The notes beneath the pieces are model-generated. The model searched no databases. It was not told the DNA's origin and saw nothing but the letters and a program-made list of their open reading frames with translations. 12,090 bases of DNA, from positions 1 through 12,090 of the forward strand of contig DYNS01000048.1 of the NCBI GenBank assembly GCA_020720965.1, read 5' to 3'. The stretch is from Anaerolinea sp. (GTDB lineage Bacteria > Chloroflexota > Anaerolineae > Anaerolineales > Villigracilaceae). Both the position numbers and the translations under genes were made by a program. Shown here piece by piece: positions 5,773 to 12,090 of the stretch (the stretch's first letter is position 1; every line of letters begins with the position of its first letter).

Positions 5773-7728
5773 TTAGGGAGGGGCGGCGCAGAAGATGCTT
5801 TGCAAGGATTGCAGGTCTGCCGGGGGGAGGGGCAGGTTGGCGAGGCGGAGGCGTTCTGCCGGGGGGAGGTTGTGCCCTATTTTAACGGAAACCTGCTCCA
5901 GCCTTGTCCAGTCTTCGGCTTGGGCAAGGGAATGGAGGAGGGGCAGCCATTCCATTTCGACTTTTGGCGTGTAGCCAAGTTCGAGGGTTTCTGCGCTCAG
6001 GCGGTGGGCTTCCTGCCAGTCGCCTTTTTGCCTTGCGAGAGAGATTTTTTGGTAGTAGTAGCACCAGGTGTGAGCAGGTTCTGCGCCAAAGGGGTAAAAG
6101 GGCGGGGTAAGCGCCGGGGCGTTGGTTTGGATGTGTTCTATCTCGGAGTAGGGCGCAATATCGCGCACAAAGTCCGGGGCGGTGGCGGCGATTTCTGGCA
6201 GGTTGGAGTCGAGCGCCTGCATACAGGAGTCTTTGTCTGGCTGGCTGAGGATGAGCAGGTTGCGGTAGTTGGCATAGGTGCGGATGGAGCGGCGCAGGTC
6301 GTACACTTGCCGCTCGCGGGCTTGGGCTTTTTGCAGGGTGTCTTCTCCGGCGATGGCGGCGTAAATGCCCGGTTGTAGATATTCCGCGTTTTGGCTGTGC
6401 GGGTGATAAAGAAGGTTGGCGGGACCCCACACAAAGTAATCTTCCTGAATGTTCCCCGCCGGATATAAGGCTACCAGAGTTGTGTTGGTTTCCAACTGCG
6501 GCGCACGCCAGGCGACCTGCCACCAAAACTGGCGTTGAACCTGGCTGACCCGTGCAAAATAGTCGGCATTGGTGCCCTGCGTAAAAAACGCCCACCCGAT
6601 GAGAATCCCCAAGACGATGGCGCGGAGGTTTTTTTGCGGGATTTGCAGCCCAATTCCCGCAAAAAGCAAGGCTGCCCCGGCGGAACTGACGAGGGCGTAA
6701 CGCGAGAAATCTGGAAATTCCACCCATCGATTCACCATCACGATGGGGACAAGTGCCAGTACACAGACTGCGATGCCCACCCCAACCGACTCCCAAAATG
6801 CGCGGCGTGGCAGGTTGGAGAGTTGTTTGCGACTGCCAAGCCGGAACAAGACAATCCCCATAAGAGCCATCCCATAGACCCAGGGCTGCATTTCCCCCAC
6901 TCTTTGTTGCAGGGGGGTAACCCAGGCAGAAAACAGGACGGTGAAGGTGTTTTGCAGGGTTTTGAAGCCCCATTCCAGCGCGGTTGGGGCGGGGGATGCC
7001 CAAAACTGTGCCAGTTGAGCGCCCATATCGGTTGCCTTGCGCCCGCCTTCAAACAGCAGCGCTCTCCAAGCCAGGTAGCCTGCCGGAATGAGCAGGTACA
7101 CGCTCCAGCCTTTCCAAAGGCTTGTCAGGCTTGTTTTTATTTCCCCGGCGCGCAAGGCAAGCACAAGCAGCAGGGCAAGGCGCAGGGCTTCAAAACCAAT
7201 TTCGTATTCCACCAAGCCCAGGTACAACCAGCCCAAAAGAATTGCCCCGGCGGTTTGCCAAAATTTGGGTAAAGGAGCGGTTTCCTGCCAGGCTTTCAGG
7301 CTGAGAGCCACCGAAAACATTGCCGCCGCAAGGCTAAACAGTTGAGATTGATAATCGATTCCGTTGTATTGCCACAAAAAACCAGGGTACAGCAGGTAAA
7401 AAGCCGCCGCCGTCAGCGCCTGCCCCTCTTGCTGCCACATTTTCTTCACCACCCAGCCAAAAGCAAGAGCGCTTGCTACCCTAAAAAGCCAACCGCTCAG
7501 GTTATACCCCAGAGGGTTTTCGCCAAAAAGCGTGTAGGCAGCGCCAAGCACATAGGCGCGTAGGGGGCGGTCTATGGCGTAAATGGGGTGAAACGCTTCC
7601 ATTCCCCCGGCTTTGGCAGCCCACATCAGGTACCAGTCATCGTTAAAATAGCCCATCTGCCCCATCAGCGGCAGGTATGCCAGCCCGGCAAGCGCAAAAA
7701 GCCATAATCCGCTACGAAAGGTTCTCAT
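5773..7728 (-). CDS. GT-C-like integral membrane glycosyltransferase with long soluble C-terminus
   Basis: The protein has 651 residues from ATG at 7728, which overlaps the stop of the preceding gene by 4 nt (ATGA). The frame stays open to 8283, but that part is an Arg/Pro-rich shadow of the dehydrogenase gene. The N-terminal ~385 residues contain about eleven hydrophobic segments. The first external loop carries 'GYFNDDWYLMWA' (26-37) with D30-D31, matching the acidic motif of GT-C enzymes such as PMT and related lipid-phosphate-sugar dependent transferases. Residues from about 388 to 651 are soluble. They include an Asn/Thr-rich part after the last span and helical, TPR-like sequence near the end ('WLPLLHSLAQAEDWTRLE'). 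The enzyme likely acts on the outer face of the membrane, using a polyprenyl-phosphate sugar. The donor and acceptor are unknown. A related membrane protein without transferase activity is the alternative. Confidence 0.75.
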   Translation of the reverse strand: MRTFRSGLWLFALAGLAYLPLMGQMGYFNDDWYLMWAAKAGGMEAFHPIYAIDRPLRAYVLGAAYTLFGENPLGYNLSGWLFRVASALAFGWVVKKMWQQEGQALTAAAFYLLYPGFLWQYNGIDYQSQLFSLAAAMFSVALSLKAWQETAPLPKFWQTAGAILLGWLYLGLVEYEIGFEALRLALLLVLALRAGEIKTSLTSLWKGWSVYLLIPAGYLAWRALLFEGGRKATDMGAQLAQFWASPAPTALEWGFKTLQNTFTVLFSAWVTPLQQRVGEMQPWVYGMALMGIVLFRLGSRKQLSNLPRRAFWESVGVGIAVCVLALVPIVMVNRWVEFPDFSRYALVSSAGAALLFAGIGLQIPQKNLRAIVLGILIGWAFFTQGTNADYFARVSQVQRQFWWQVAWRAPQLETNTTLVALYPAGNIQEDYFVWGPANLLYHPHSQNAEYLQPGIYAAIAGEDTLQKAQARERQVYDLRRSIRTYANYRNLLILSQPDKDSCMQALDSNLPEIAATAPDFVRDIAPYSEIEHIQTNAPALTPPFYPFGAEPAHTWCYYYQKISLARQKGDWQEAHRLSAETLELGYTPKVEMEWLPLLHSLAQAEDWTRLEQVSVKIGHNLPPAERLRLANLPLPPADLQSLQSIFCAAPP

Positions 7729-8720
7729 GCTTTGGCTGCCATCGCCAGCTCCAGGGCGCGGATTCCATCTTGCAGGGAACAAAGCGGATTCTCCTGCCCG
7801 GAGGCGACCCGCAGAAAGTGGGCGGTTTGCGCCAAAAAGAGCTGGTTGCGCTCGAACCCGGCGGGAGGTTGGTACACCGTTTGGGTGGGGGCGGCAGGCT
7901 GAGGGTAGATTCCGCCAAAGGCTTCGCCCACGCTCAGGTGCAGCAGGCTTCCATCGGCATTGTCCCAGCGGAGGGTTCCCGCCGTGCCGACAATCTCCAA
8001 CCGGTGAACTGCCGGGCGTTGGACGTAATTGACATGCAGCCCGCCAATGGCTCCGTTGGCAAAGCGCAGGCTCATCTCTGCCACATCTTCCACGCCGCTT
8101 AGTTCCAAGGGGGAAACCTGCCCCTGCAAGGCGCGGATGGTTTCGATTTCGCCCAGCAGGTAGCGCAGATAGTCTAGCGGGTGGGTGAGGGTGCGAATGA
8201 CCCCGCCGCCCAGGTCTTCTCTGGCGGCGTAACTTTGGCGGTAGTCTTCCCAGGGATGCCAGTTGGGCAGGTATTCGCCCCAATGGGCATGAACGGTGAG
8301 AATTTTGCCCAGGTCGCCGTTTTGGAGGAGGCTTTTGGCTTTTTGCAGGGTGGGGTGATAGCGAAATTGAAACCCGACCAGGATGCGGCTGCCGCTTTCT
8401 TCGGCGGCGCGGCGCAAATCCTCCACGCGGGAGAGGTTTTCGGCGATGGGTTTTTCCAGCAGCATGGCGCAGCCTGCCTGCGCGGCGGGGATGGCGACAT
8501 CCAGATGCAGGGCGGTGGGGTTGGCTACGATGACGGCTTGGGGGCGGTGTTTTTGAAGGGCTTGGGTTAAATCTGTTTCCACCGGGTAGCCTGCCAATTC
8601 GTCATCTGGCAGGGTGGCGGTGTGGGTGCGGTAGAGGACGAGGTCTTTCTCGCCCAGGGCAAGCAGGTTGCGAAAGTGGCGGCGTCCGATGGAGCCAAGT
8701 CCGGCGAGGAGAATTTTCAT
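7725..8720 (-). CDS. Gfo/Idh/MocA-family NAD(P)-dependent oxidoreductase
   Basis: The protein has 331 residues from ATG at 8720, chosen because it forms an ATGA overlap with the upstream sulfotransferase stop and begins directly with the Rossmann strand MKILLAGLGSIGRRH (GxGxxGxxH at 7-15). A start 15 nt earlier is possible but adds only MELRT. E89-K90-P91 is the family's EKP motif with the catalytic lysine. H180 and D183 in TLTHPLDY fit the usual second catalytic His/Asp. 'GEYLPNWHPWEDYR' (148-161) resembles members found in surface-sugar clusters. The enzyme would oxidise or reduce a hydroxyl of a (nucleotide) sugar or a cyclitol in the cytosol. Its stop overlaps the start of the GT-C gene by 4 nt, so the two are translationally coupled. 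The substrate cannot be read from sequence. Confidence 0.92.
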   Translation of the reverse strand: MKILLAGLGSIGRRHFRNLLALGEKDLVLYRTHTATLPDDELAGYPVETDLTQALQKHRPQAVIVANPTALHLDVAIPAAQAGCAMLLEKPIAENLSRVEDLRRAAEESGSRILVGFQFRYHPTLQKAKSLLQNGDLGKILTVHAHWGEYLPNWHPWEDYRQSYAAREDLGGGVIRTLTHPLDYLRYLLGEIETIRALQGQVSPLELSGVEDVAEMSLRFANGAIGGLHVNYVQRPAVHRLEIVGTAGTLRWDNADGSLLHLSVGEAFGGIYPQPAAPTQTVYQPPAGFERNQLFLAQTAHFLRVASGQENPLCSLQDGIRALELAMAAKA

Positions 8721-9736
8721 AGTTCGTAGTTCCAATGGGAGATGGCTTGCCCGGCGACCTGGTTGAAGAGCTGCCTATCTTGCGCGGTGAAGAGGTTGCG
8801 CCAGTTTCCGGCTTTGCCTTTGGGGAGGAAGCGGGCAATGGATTCGTTGCGTTTTGCCTGCCATTCTTCGTCCAGGTTTTGGTTCATCTCGGTTTGGATG
8901 AAGTCTCGCAGGGGAATGGTGGTATCGGCGCCGAGGAATGCCCAGAGTTTTTGCATTTCCTGCTCCGGGTTGGTCAGCAGGTCTTCGTAGCGCAGGGTGT
9001 GATAGGAGGCGGGGTAAAGCCTGCGGGCTTCGGCATCGATTTCGGTCACGTCATCCACCCAACGCTGGCCAATTTGCCGCAAAAAAGTGGGGGTGAAGAG
9101 GGAGCGTCGCCCGTCTGCAAAGGGGGCGGGGTCCTTTTGCAGGTCTGCCAGGATGCGGCGGTCTTCGGGGGTGAGGAAGCGCGAGTCTTCTACAAAGTTG
9201 CGAAAGCGTTCCGAGACGAGGACATCCCGCCCGTCCCGGACGATGTAGATAAGTTTGGCATCCGGGTAGATGGCGTGTGTGTCGCGCACGACCTGCCCAT
9301 GCAGGGTGGACGAGGGGCTTTTATCTCCTACGATGGTTTTTCCGAGGCGGGAGGCTTCCCGTTCCAGGATGAAGTCGGCGGCGGCTCGCATGACGATGGG
9401 GGAGAGGTCGCGTCCGTTGTTCCAGCGGTTGGATTTGCGGCTGAGCCAGTCTTCGGCTTCTGGGGTGTTGACCAGGGATTTGAGCATGGGGGCGCGGGTG
9501 AAGAAGTGCGCCTGGTAGTTGCAGTGAACTTGCGGGTGAATGCGGGTGAGGCGCATGAGGAGGGTGGTGCCAGAACGGGCGTGCCCCATGAGAAAGAATT
9601 TGGGGCGGGGGAAGAAGAGGCTTAGTTCTTGCACTTCTTCGGCGCTGAGGGCGGGGATTTCGTTCCGCTTGCGGGCGGTAGGTTCGCCGTGCAGGAGGAT
9701 GCGGGCGGCGGATTTGAGTCGGTGTAGGAAGGACAT
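8717..9736 (-). CDS. PAPS-dependent sulfotransferase-family protein
   Basis: The protein has 339 residues from ATG at 9736, with GGAG (9746-9749) nine bases upstream. GHARSGTTLLM (51-61) is the 5'-phosphosulfate-binding loop. R167 and S175 in IVRDGRDVLVSE form the 3'-phosphate-binding pair with the standard eight-residue spacing. 'GDKSP' (137-141) is typical of bacterial sulfotransferase_3-like proteins. There is no signal peptide, so it acts in the cytosol or at the inner membrane face. It would transfer sulfo groups from PAPS to a carbohydrate or lipid acceptor. It is the second gene of the operon: 40 nt after the GT-B-like gene and overlapping the dehydrogenase by 4 nt. It differs clearly from the 202-residue sulfotransferase of the opposite operon, so the two are not recent duplicates. 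No APS or PAPS synthesis gene lies in the window. Confidence 0.9.
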   Translation of the reverse strand: MSFLHRLKSAARILLHGEPTARKRNEIPALSAEEVQELSLFFPRPKFFLMGHARSGTTLLMRLTRIHPQVHCNYQAHFFTRAPMLKSLVNTPEAEDWLSRKSNRWNNGRDLSPIVMRAAADFILEREASRLGKTIVGDKSPSSTLHGQVVRDTHAIYPDAKLIYIVRDGRDVLVSERFRNFVEDSRFLTPEDRRILADLQKDPAPFADGRRSLFTPTFLRQIGQRWVDDVTEIDAEARRLYPASYHTLRYEDLLTNPEQEMQKLWAFLGADTTIPLRDFIQTEMNQNLDEEWQAKRNESIARFLPKGKAGNWRNLFTAQDRQLFNQVAGQAISHWNYEL

Positions 9737-9776
9737 TCTTTTGCGCTCCGGGTTTTATACAAGGGCTGAAAAAAGT

Positions 9777-11231
9777 CTACATCTCCTGGTTTGGCATCCC
9801 TAGCGCCTGTAGCACAAACGCGGCGGTGCGTTTGCCGCTACTGCCATCCGTGTAGGTGATTTCGTCCCGGATGAATTTGCGCCGTTCGGCAGAATCCAGG
9901 GCGGGTTTTTGCAGGTAGGCGTTTAGGGCTTCGCGCAGTTCGGCTTCGTTTTGGGCAATGCGCCCGGCTTTGGCTTCTCGAAAACGTTGATGGGTGGGCC
10001 AATTGCCAATCTCCCGCAGGGAGAGCGAGAATTTGCCCGGTACGTTCCAGCCGCCGGGGGCATCCAACACCGCGCCGATGATGGGTGTATCGTGTACGGC
10101 GGTTTCTACGACCATGGTGGAGTAAACCGTGACGAAAACGTCTGCGTGCGCCATCATGGATGCTTTTTCGTCCATATCTTCGCCGCCGTAGTAGCCGAGC
10201 GAGCCGCCCATTGCCACCGGGCGGACAACGTGAACGTGCGGGTATTTTTGCTCCAAGGCAAAGATGCGCTCGCGCTCCTCCGCAAAGATGGCGGGTTTTT
10301 GCTGAAAGTGGCTGGGGTGCAGGCGGATGAGCAGTTGAGCGGGGGCGGCGAGAGAATCGGTGGCGGTGAGCCGCGCCAGGGCTTCTACGTTGGGGTAGTT
10401 GGGCGCAAAGTGAACGAAACTACAGGCGTAGGCGATGAGTTTTCGGTTTTCTTCCAGCCCGTGCAGCCGAAAATACTCGGCGCGGGGCATTTGCCATGTT
10501 TTGCGAAAGTAGCCATCGTAGGAGGGAATGCCACCAATGTGGACGCGGTTCGGGTCCCAGTCCGAGCCGTTGACCAGTTCCGTTTTTTGGGCTTGCGACC
10601 AGCAGGTGGCGTAGTCTATGGGCGCGCCGGGGATGGTGTAGCTGGAGGAGTTATCCCAACCTACAATGGCTGCCAGGGTGGGGATGCCGCGCCGGTGTGC
10701 TTCGCGCAGCAGGTATCTATCCATTCGCCAACCGGCGGTGGAGGCGATGACCAGGTCGGGTTTGTATTTTTCCCATAAATCGGCGTACAGGTTGGGGGTA
10801 AAGCGGGTTTGGGCTTGTACCAATGCCCGGCGGGCGAGGCGGCTGGAGCGCAGAATGAGAATCACCAGCGCGGAGGGAATCCAGACCCCCAGGCGAAATT
10901 TCCAGCCGTTTTCTGCCCATACTTCCCAAATATGGCTGTCCATTGCCTCGGTGTTGATGCGCCAGGAGCCGCCGACCCGTCGCAGGTAGGCGAGCAGCCA
11001 TTGCCAGCGCGGTTGCACAGTTTGGGCGTAGCGGTTGGCTTCTTTCAGGCGCAGCCCCTCAAAAATGAGACCGGGTTGGGCAAATTGGGCGGCAATTTTG
11101 TCTTTGGTGTCGTCATCGGTCAGCACAATCACTTGCACGCCCGCCGCCAACAGGCTGGGGAGCAGGTCGGATTGCAAAAAATAGATGATTGCCATGCCAT
11201 GGTCGGCAGAGATGAAGATGCGTTTGGTCAT
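9777..11231 (-). CDS. GT-B-like glycosyltransferase, possibly CDP-glycerol/teichoic-type, membrane associated
   Basis: The protein has 484 residues from ATG at 11231, which begins MTKRIFISADHGMAI. The open frame runs 28 codons further upstream, but TATACT 7 nt before this ATG and the good N-terminal strand favour it. The first half holds a Rossmann-like strand and Ser-Ala-Asp-His motif (8-11), a hydrophobic segment (113-127) next to basic residues, probably for membrane contact, and 'PDLVIAST' (158-165). The second half has 'GWDNSSSYTIPGAP' (191-204), 'IRLHPSHF' (302-309) and 'ADVFVTVYSTMVVETA' (363-378), in the order seen in GT-B-fold glycosyltransferases and CDP-glycerol glycerophosphotransferases. 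The enzyme would use a nucleotide-activated donor in the cytosol. First gene of the six-gene operon. I cannot name a specific family; the GT-B fold is an inference from motif order. Confidence 0.75.
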   Translation of the reverse strand: MTKRIFISADHGMAIIYFLQSDLLPSLLAAGVQVIVLTDDDTKDKIAAQFAQPGLIFEGLRLKEANRYAQTVQPRWQWLLAYLRRVGGSWRINTEAMDSHIWEVWAENGWKFRLGVWIPSALVILILRSSRLARRALVQAQTRFTPNLYADLWEKYKPDLVIASTAGWRMDRYLLREAHRRGIPTLAAIVGWDNSSSYTIPGAPIDYATCWSQAQKTELVNGSDWDPNRVHIGGIPSYDGYFRKTWQMPRAEYFRLHGLEENRKLIAYACSFVHFAPNYPNVEALARLTATDSLAAPAQLLIRLHPSHFQQKPAIFAEERERIFALEQKYPHVHVVRPVAMGGSLGYYGGEDMDEKASMMAHADVFVTVYSTMVVETAVHDTPIIGAVLDAPGGWNVPGKFSLSLREIGNWPTHQRFREAKAGRIAQNEAELREALNAYLQKPALDSAERRKFIRDEITYTDGSSGKRTAAFVLQALGMPNQEM

Positions 11232-11238
11232 GCGGGCA

Positions 11239-11244
11239 AGTATA
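11239..11244 (-). promoter_or_regulatory. -10 box TATACT of the six-gene operon, leaderless type
   Basis: The minus strand reads TATACT, seven bases, then the ATG at 11231, the same geometry as at 959-964 and 11261-11266. The promoter would lie within the 42 bases separating the operon from the divergent ATL gene. No -35 box or Shine-Dalgarno is evident. Confidence 0.5.
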
Positions 11245-11260
11245 TCATCCCGTTTTGGGA

Positions 11261-11266
11261 TAGAAT
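11261..11266 (+). promoter_or_regulatory. -10 box TAGAAT of the ATL gene, leaderless type
   Basis: TAGAAT, seven bases, then ATG at 11274. It faces away from the operon promoter at 11239-11244 with 16 bases between the hexamers. No Shine-Dalgarno is present, so a leaderless mRNA is the simplest reading. Confidence 0.5.
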
Positions 11267-11273
11267 TTGGCGG

Positions 11274-11609
11274 ATGCCTGCCTTTACTTCTCCCCCGAAC
11301 CCCAAGCATTTTCACCTGCGCGTGTGGGATTTGGTGCGCCAGATTCCCCCTGGCAGAGTTGCCACCTATGGGCAGTTGGCGGCGCGGATAGCCCCGGAAA
11401 ACCGGGTTTGGGGGGCGCGTTGGGTGGGTGGGGCGCTGGCAGTCTGCCCGGATGATGTTCCCTGGCAGCGGGTGGTGAACGCGCAGGGAAAGATAAGCCC
11501 CCGCCCAGGGGCGGAGGCGCAGGCGGCTTTGTTACGCGCCGAGGGGGTGGAGTTGGACGAGAGCGGGAGAATTGATTTACGCCGTTTTGGCTGGCAGGAG
11601 GAGGGTTAA
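11274..11609 (+). CDS. Alkyltransferase-like DNA-binding protein (ATL, MGMT family)
   Basis: The protein has 111 residues from ATG at 11274; the frame is open back to 10809 but only shadows the operon there. The fold of the MGMT C-terminal DNA-binding domain is seen: 'VWDLVRQIPPGRVATYGQLA' (17-36) with Y32, R49 in the 'ARWVGGAL' helix (the arginine finger position), and 'VPWQRVVNAQGKIS' (62-75). The MGMT motif is PCHRV; here it is P63-W64-Q65-R66-V67, so the acceptor Cys is Trp and the His is Gln. This is the ATL type, which binds O6-alkylguanine in DNA, flips it out and recruits nucleotide excision repair without removing the alkyl group. ATL members usually read PWHRV, so the Gln is a variant. 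No functional link to the glycan operon is implied. Confidence 0.93.
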   Translation: MPAFTSPPNPKHFHLRVWDLVRQIPPGRVATYGQLAARIAPENRVWGARWVGGALAVCPDDVPWQRVVNAQGKISPRPGAEAQAALLRAEGVELDESGRIDLRRFGWQEEG

Positions 11610-12090
11610 CCCCAATGGGGGGCGGGCAGCTCGTGGGCGGGTTGCACTTTTTCCAGTTTTCCGGCGCGGATGATGGCGACTTTTTGCGCCAGGGCGCGGG
11701 CTTCGGCGGGGTCGTGGGTGATGAAGAGGGTGGTTGTGCCGGTTTGCCCCAGAAGGTTCTTCAGGTCTTGTACCAGGCGGGTGCGGGTAGGTGAATCGAG
11801 GGCGGAGAAGGGTTCGTCCAGCAGGAGCAGTTCCGGCTCTAGCGCCAATGCTCTAGCCAGGCTCACCCTTTGCCCCTCGCCGCCAGAGAGTTGGCTGGCG
11901 CGGCGTTTTGCCAAGTGTTCAATTCCCAGTCTTTGCAGCCAGGTTTGCACTTTTTGGTGGGTTTCTGCCGCCGGGTTGCCCCGAAAACGCAAGCCGAGGG
12001 CGATGTTTTCGGCTACGGTGATGTCGAAGAGCAGCGGGTCTTGCATCACCAAGCCGATTTTTCGCCGGTATGCCAGGGCGGGCAGAAGGG
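11606..12090 (-). CDS. ABC importer ATPase, partial (N-terminus off window)
   Basis: The frame is open to the window end; 160 residues remain. The first visible part 'YRRKIGLVMQDPLLFDITVAENI' (Q-loop, in the stretch near 12070-12005) is split here only by the window. Then follow the ABC signature LSGGEGQRVSLARAL, Walker B with D-loop LLLLDEPFSALD, and the H-loop in FITHDPAEA. The protein should energise a transport complex at the inner membrane. The 'FSALDSPTR' D-loop and short C-terminus resemble ATPases of anion (molybdate, tungstate, sulfate-like) importers, but this is weak. The annotated-looking internal Leu/Met at 12052 is not the start: the frame continues upstream with family-like sequence. 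The stop overlaps that of the ATL gene on a TTAA. Confidence 0.92.
   Translation of the reverse strand, partial: LLPALAYRRKIGLVMQDPLLFDITVAENIALGLRFRGNPAAETHQKVQTWLQRLGIEHLAKRRASQLSGGEGQRVSLARALALEPELLLLDEPFSALDSPTRTRLVQDLKNLLGQTGTTTLFITHDPAEARALAQKVAIIRAGKLEKVQPAHELPAPHWG

Noticed and set aside
7729..8283. N-terminal extension of the GT-C-like protein by 185 codons
   Set aside because: It is Arg/Pro-rich and lies within the dehydrogenase gene in another frame; the ATGA junction at 7725-7728 gives a natural start.
8735..9625. Plus-strand open frame of 296 codons
   Set aside because: It is the antisense of the sulfotransferase gene, with Gly/Val-rich shadow composition and no domain motif, whereas the minus strand carries both PAPS-binding motifs.
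9754..9759. TATAAA on the minus strand before the 339-residue sulfotransferase gene as an internal promoter
   Set aside because: No -35 box is found at 16-18 bases, and a normal GGAG site explains translation within the operon; a weak internal promoter remains possible but is not supported.
10809..11273. Upstream extension of the ATL gene
   Set aside because: The extension is antisense to the GT-B-like gene; ATL homology begins after the ATG at 11274, and a -10 box lies just before it.

Overview
The window is fully bacterial and gene-dense. It holds nine complete protein genes plus one small gene of 53 codons that is easy to miss, and two partial genes at the edges. The GC-rich coding style, start codons set directly behind -10-like boxes (leaderless type), mixed ATG/TTG starts and the gene families suggest a Chloroflexota (Anaerolineae-like) genome. 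No marker gene is present, so this assignment is a guess. No tRNA, rRNA, insertion sequence, integrase or CRISPR array was seen, and no stretch longer than about 100 bases lacks a gene.

Layout. Bases 1-951 (minus strand, cut by the window start) encode a protein with a PP2C-like N-terminal domain that appears to lack the metal-binding aspartates, followed by three 19-residue Pro/Glu-rich repeats. From 1046 to 3655 a plus-strand operon encodes a 53-residue single-span membrane peptide, an alkaline-phosphatase-superfamily phosphodiesterase and a short sulfotransferase-family protein. A strong intrinsic terminator at 3661-3702 serves this operon and the converging one. From 11231 down to 3718 a six-gene minus-strand operon encodes, in transcription order, a GT-B-like glycosyltransferase, a second sulfotransferase, a Gfo/Idh/MocA dehydrogenase, a GT-C-like membrane glycosyltransferase, a five-span membrane protein and a Tat-exported sulfatase-like hydrolase. 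Spacings are 40, -4, -4, 20 and 10 nt. At 11274-11609 lies an alkyltransferase-like (ATL) DNA repair protein, divergent from the operon. At 11606-12090 is the C-terminal part of an ABC importer ATPase, whose stop codon overlaps that of the ATL gene.

How the genes may work together (inference). The two converging operons each pair one PAPS-type sulfotransferase with one alkaline-phosphatase-superfamily enzyme. Both of those enzymes carry Thr where true sulfatases have the formylglycine Cys. With two glycosyltransferase-like proteins, a sugar dehydrogenase-like enzyme and membrane proteins of unknown role, this looks like a locus that builds, sulfates and trims or transfers groups onto a cell-surface glycan or glycolipid. 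The flanking PP2C-like, ATL and ABC genes look unrelated to it.
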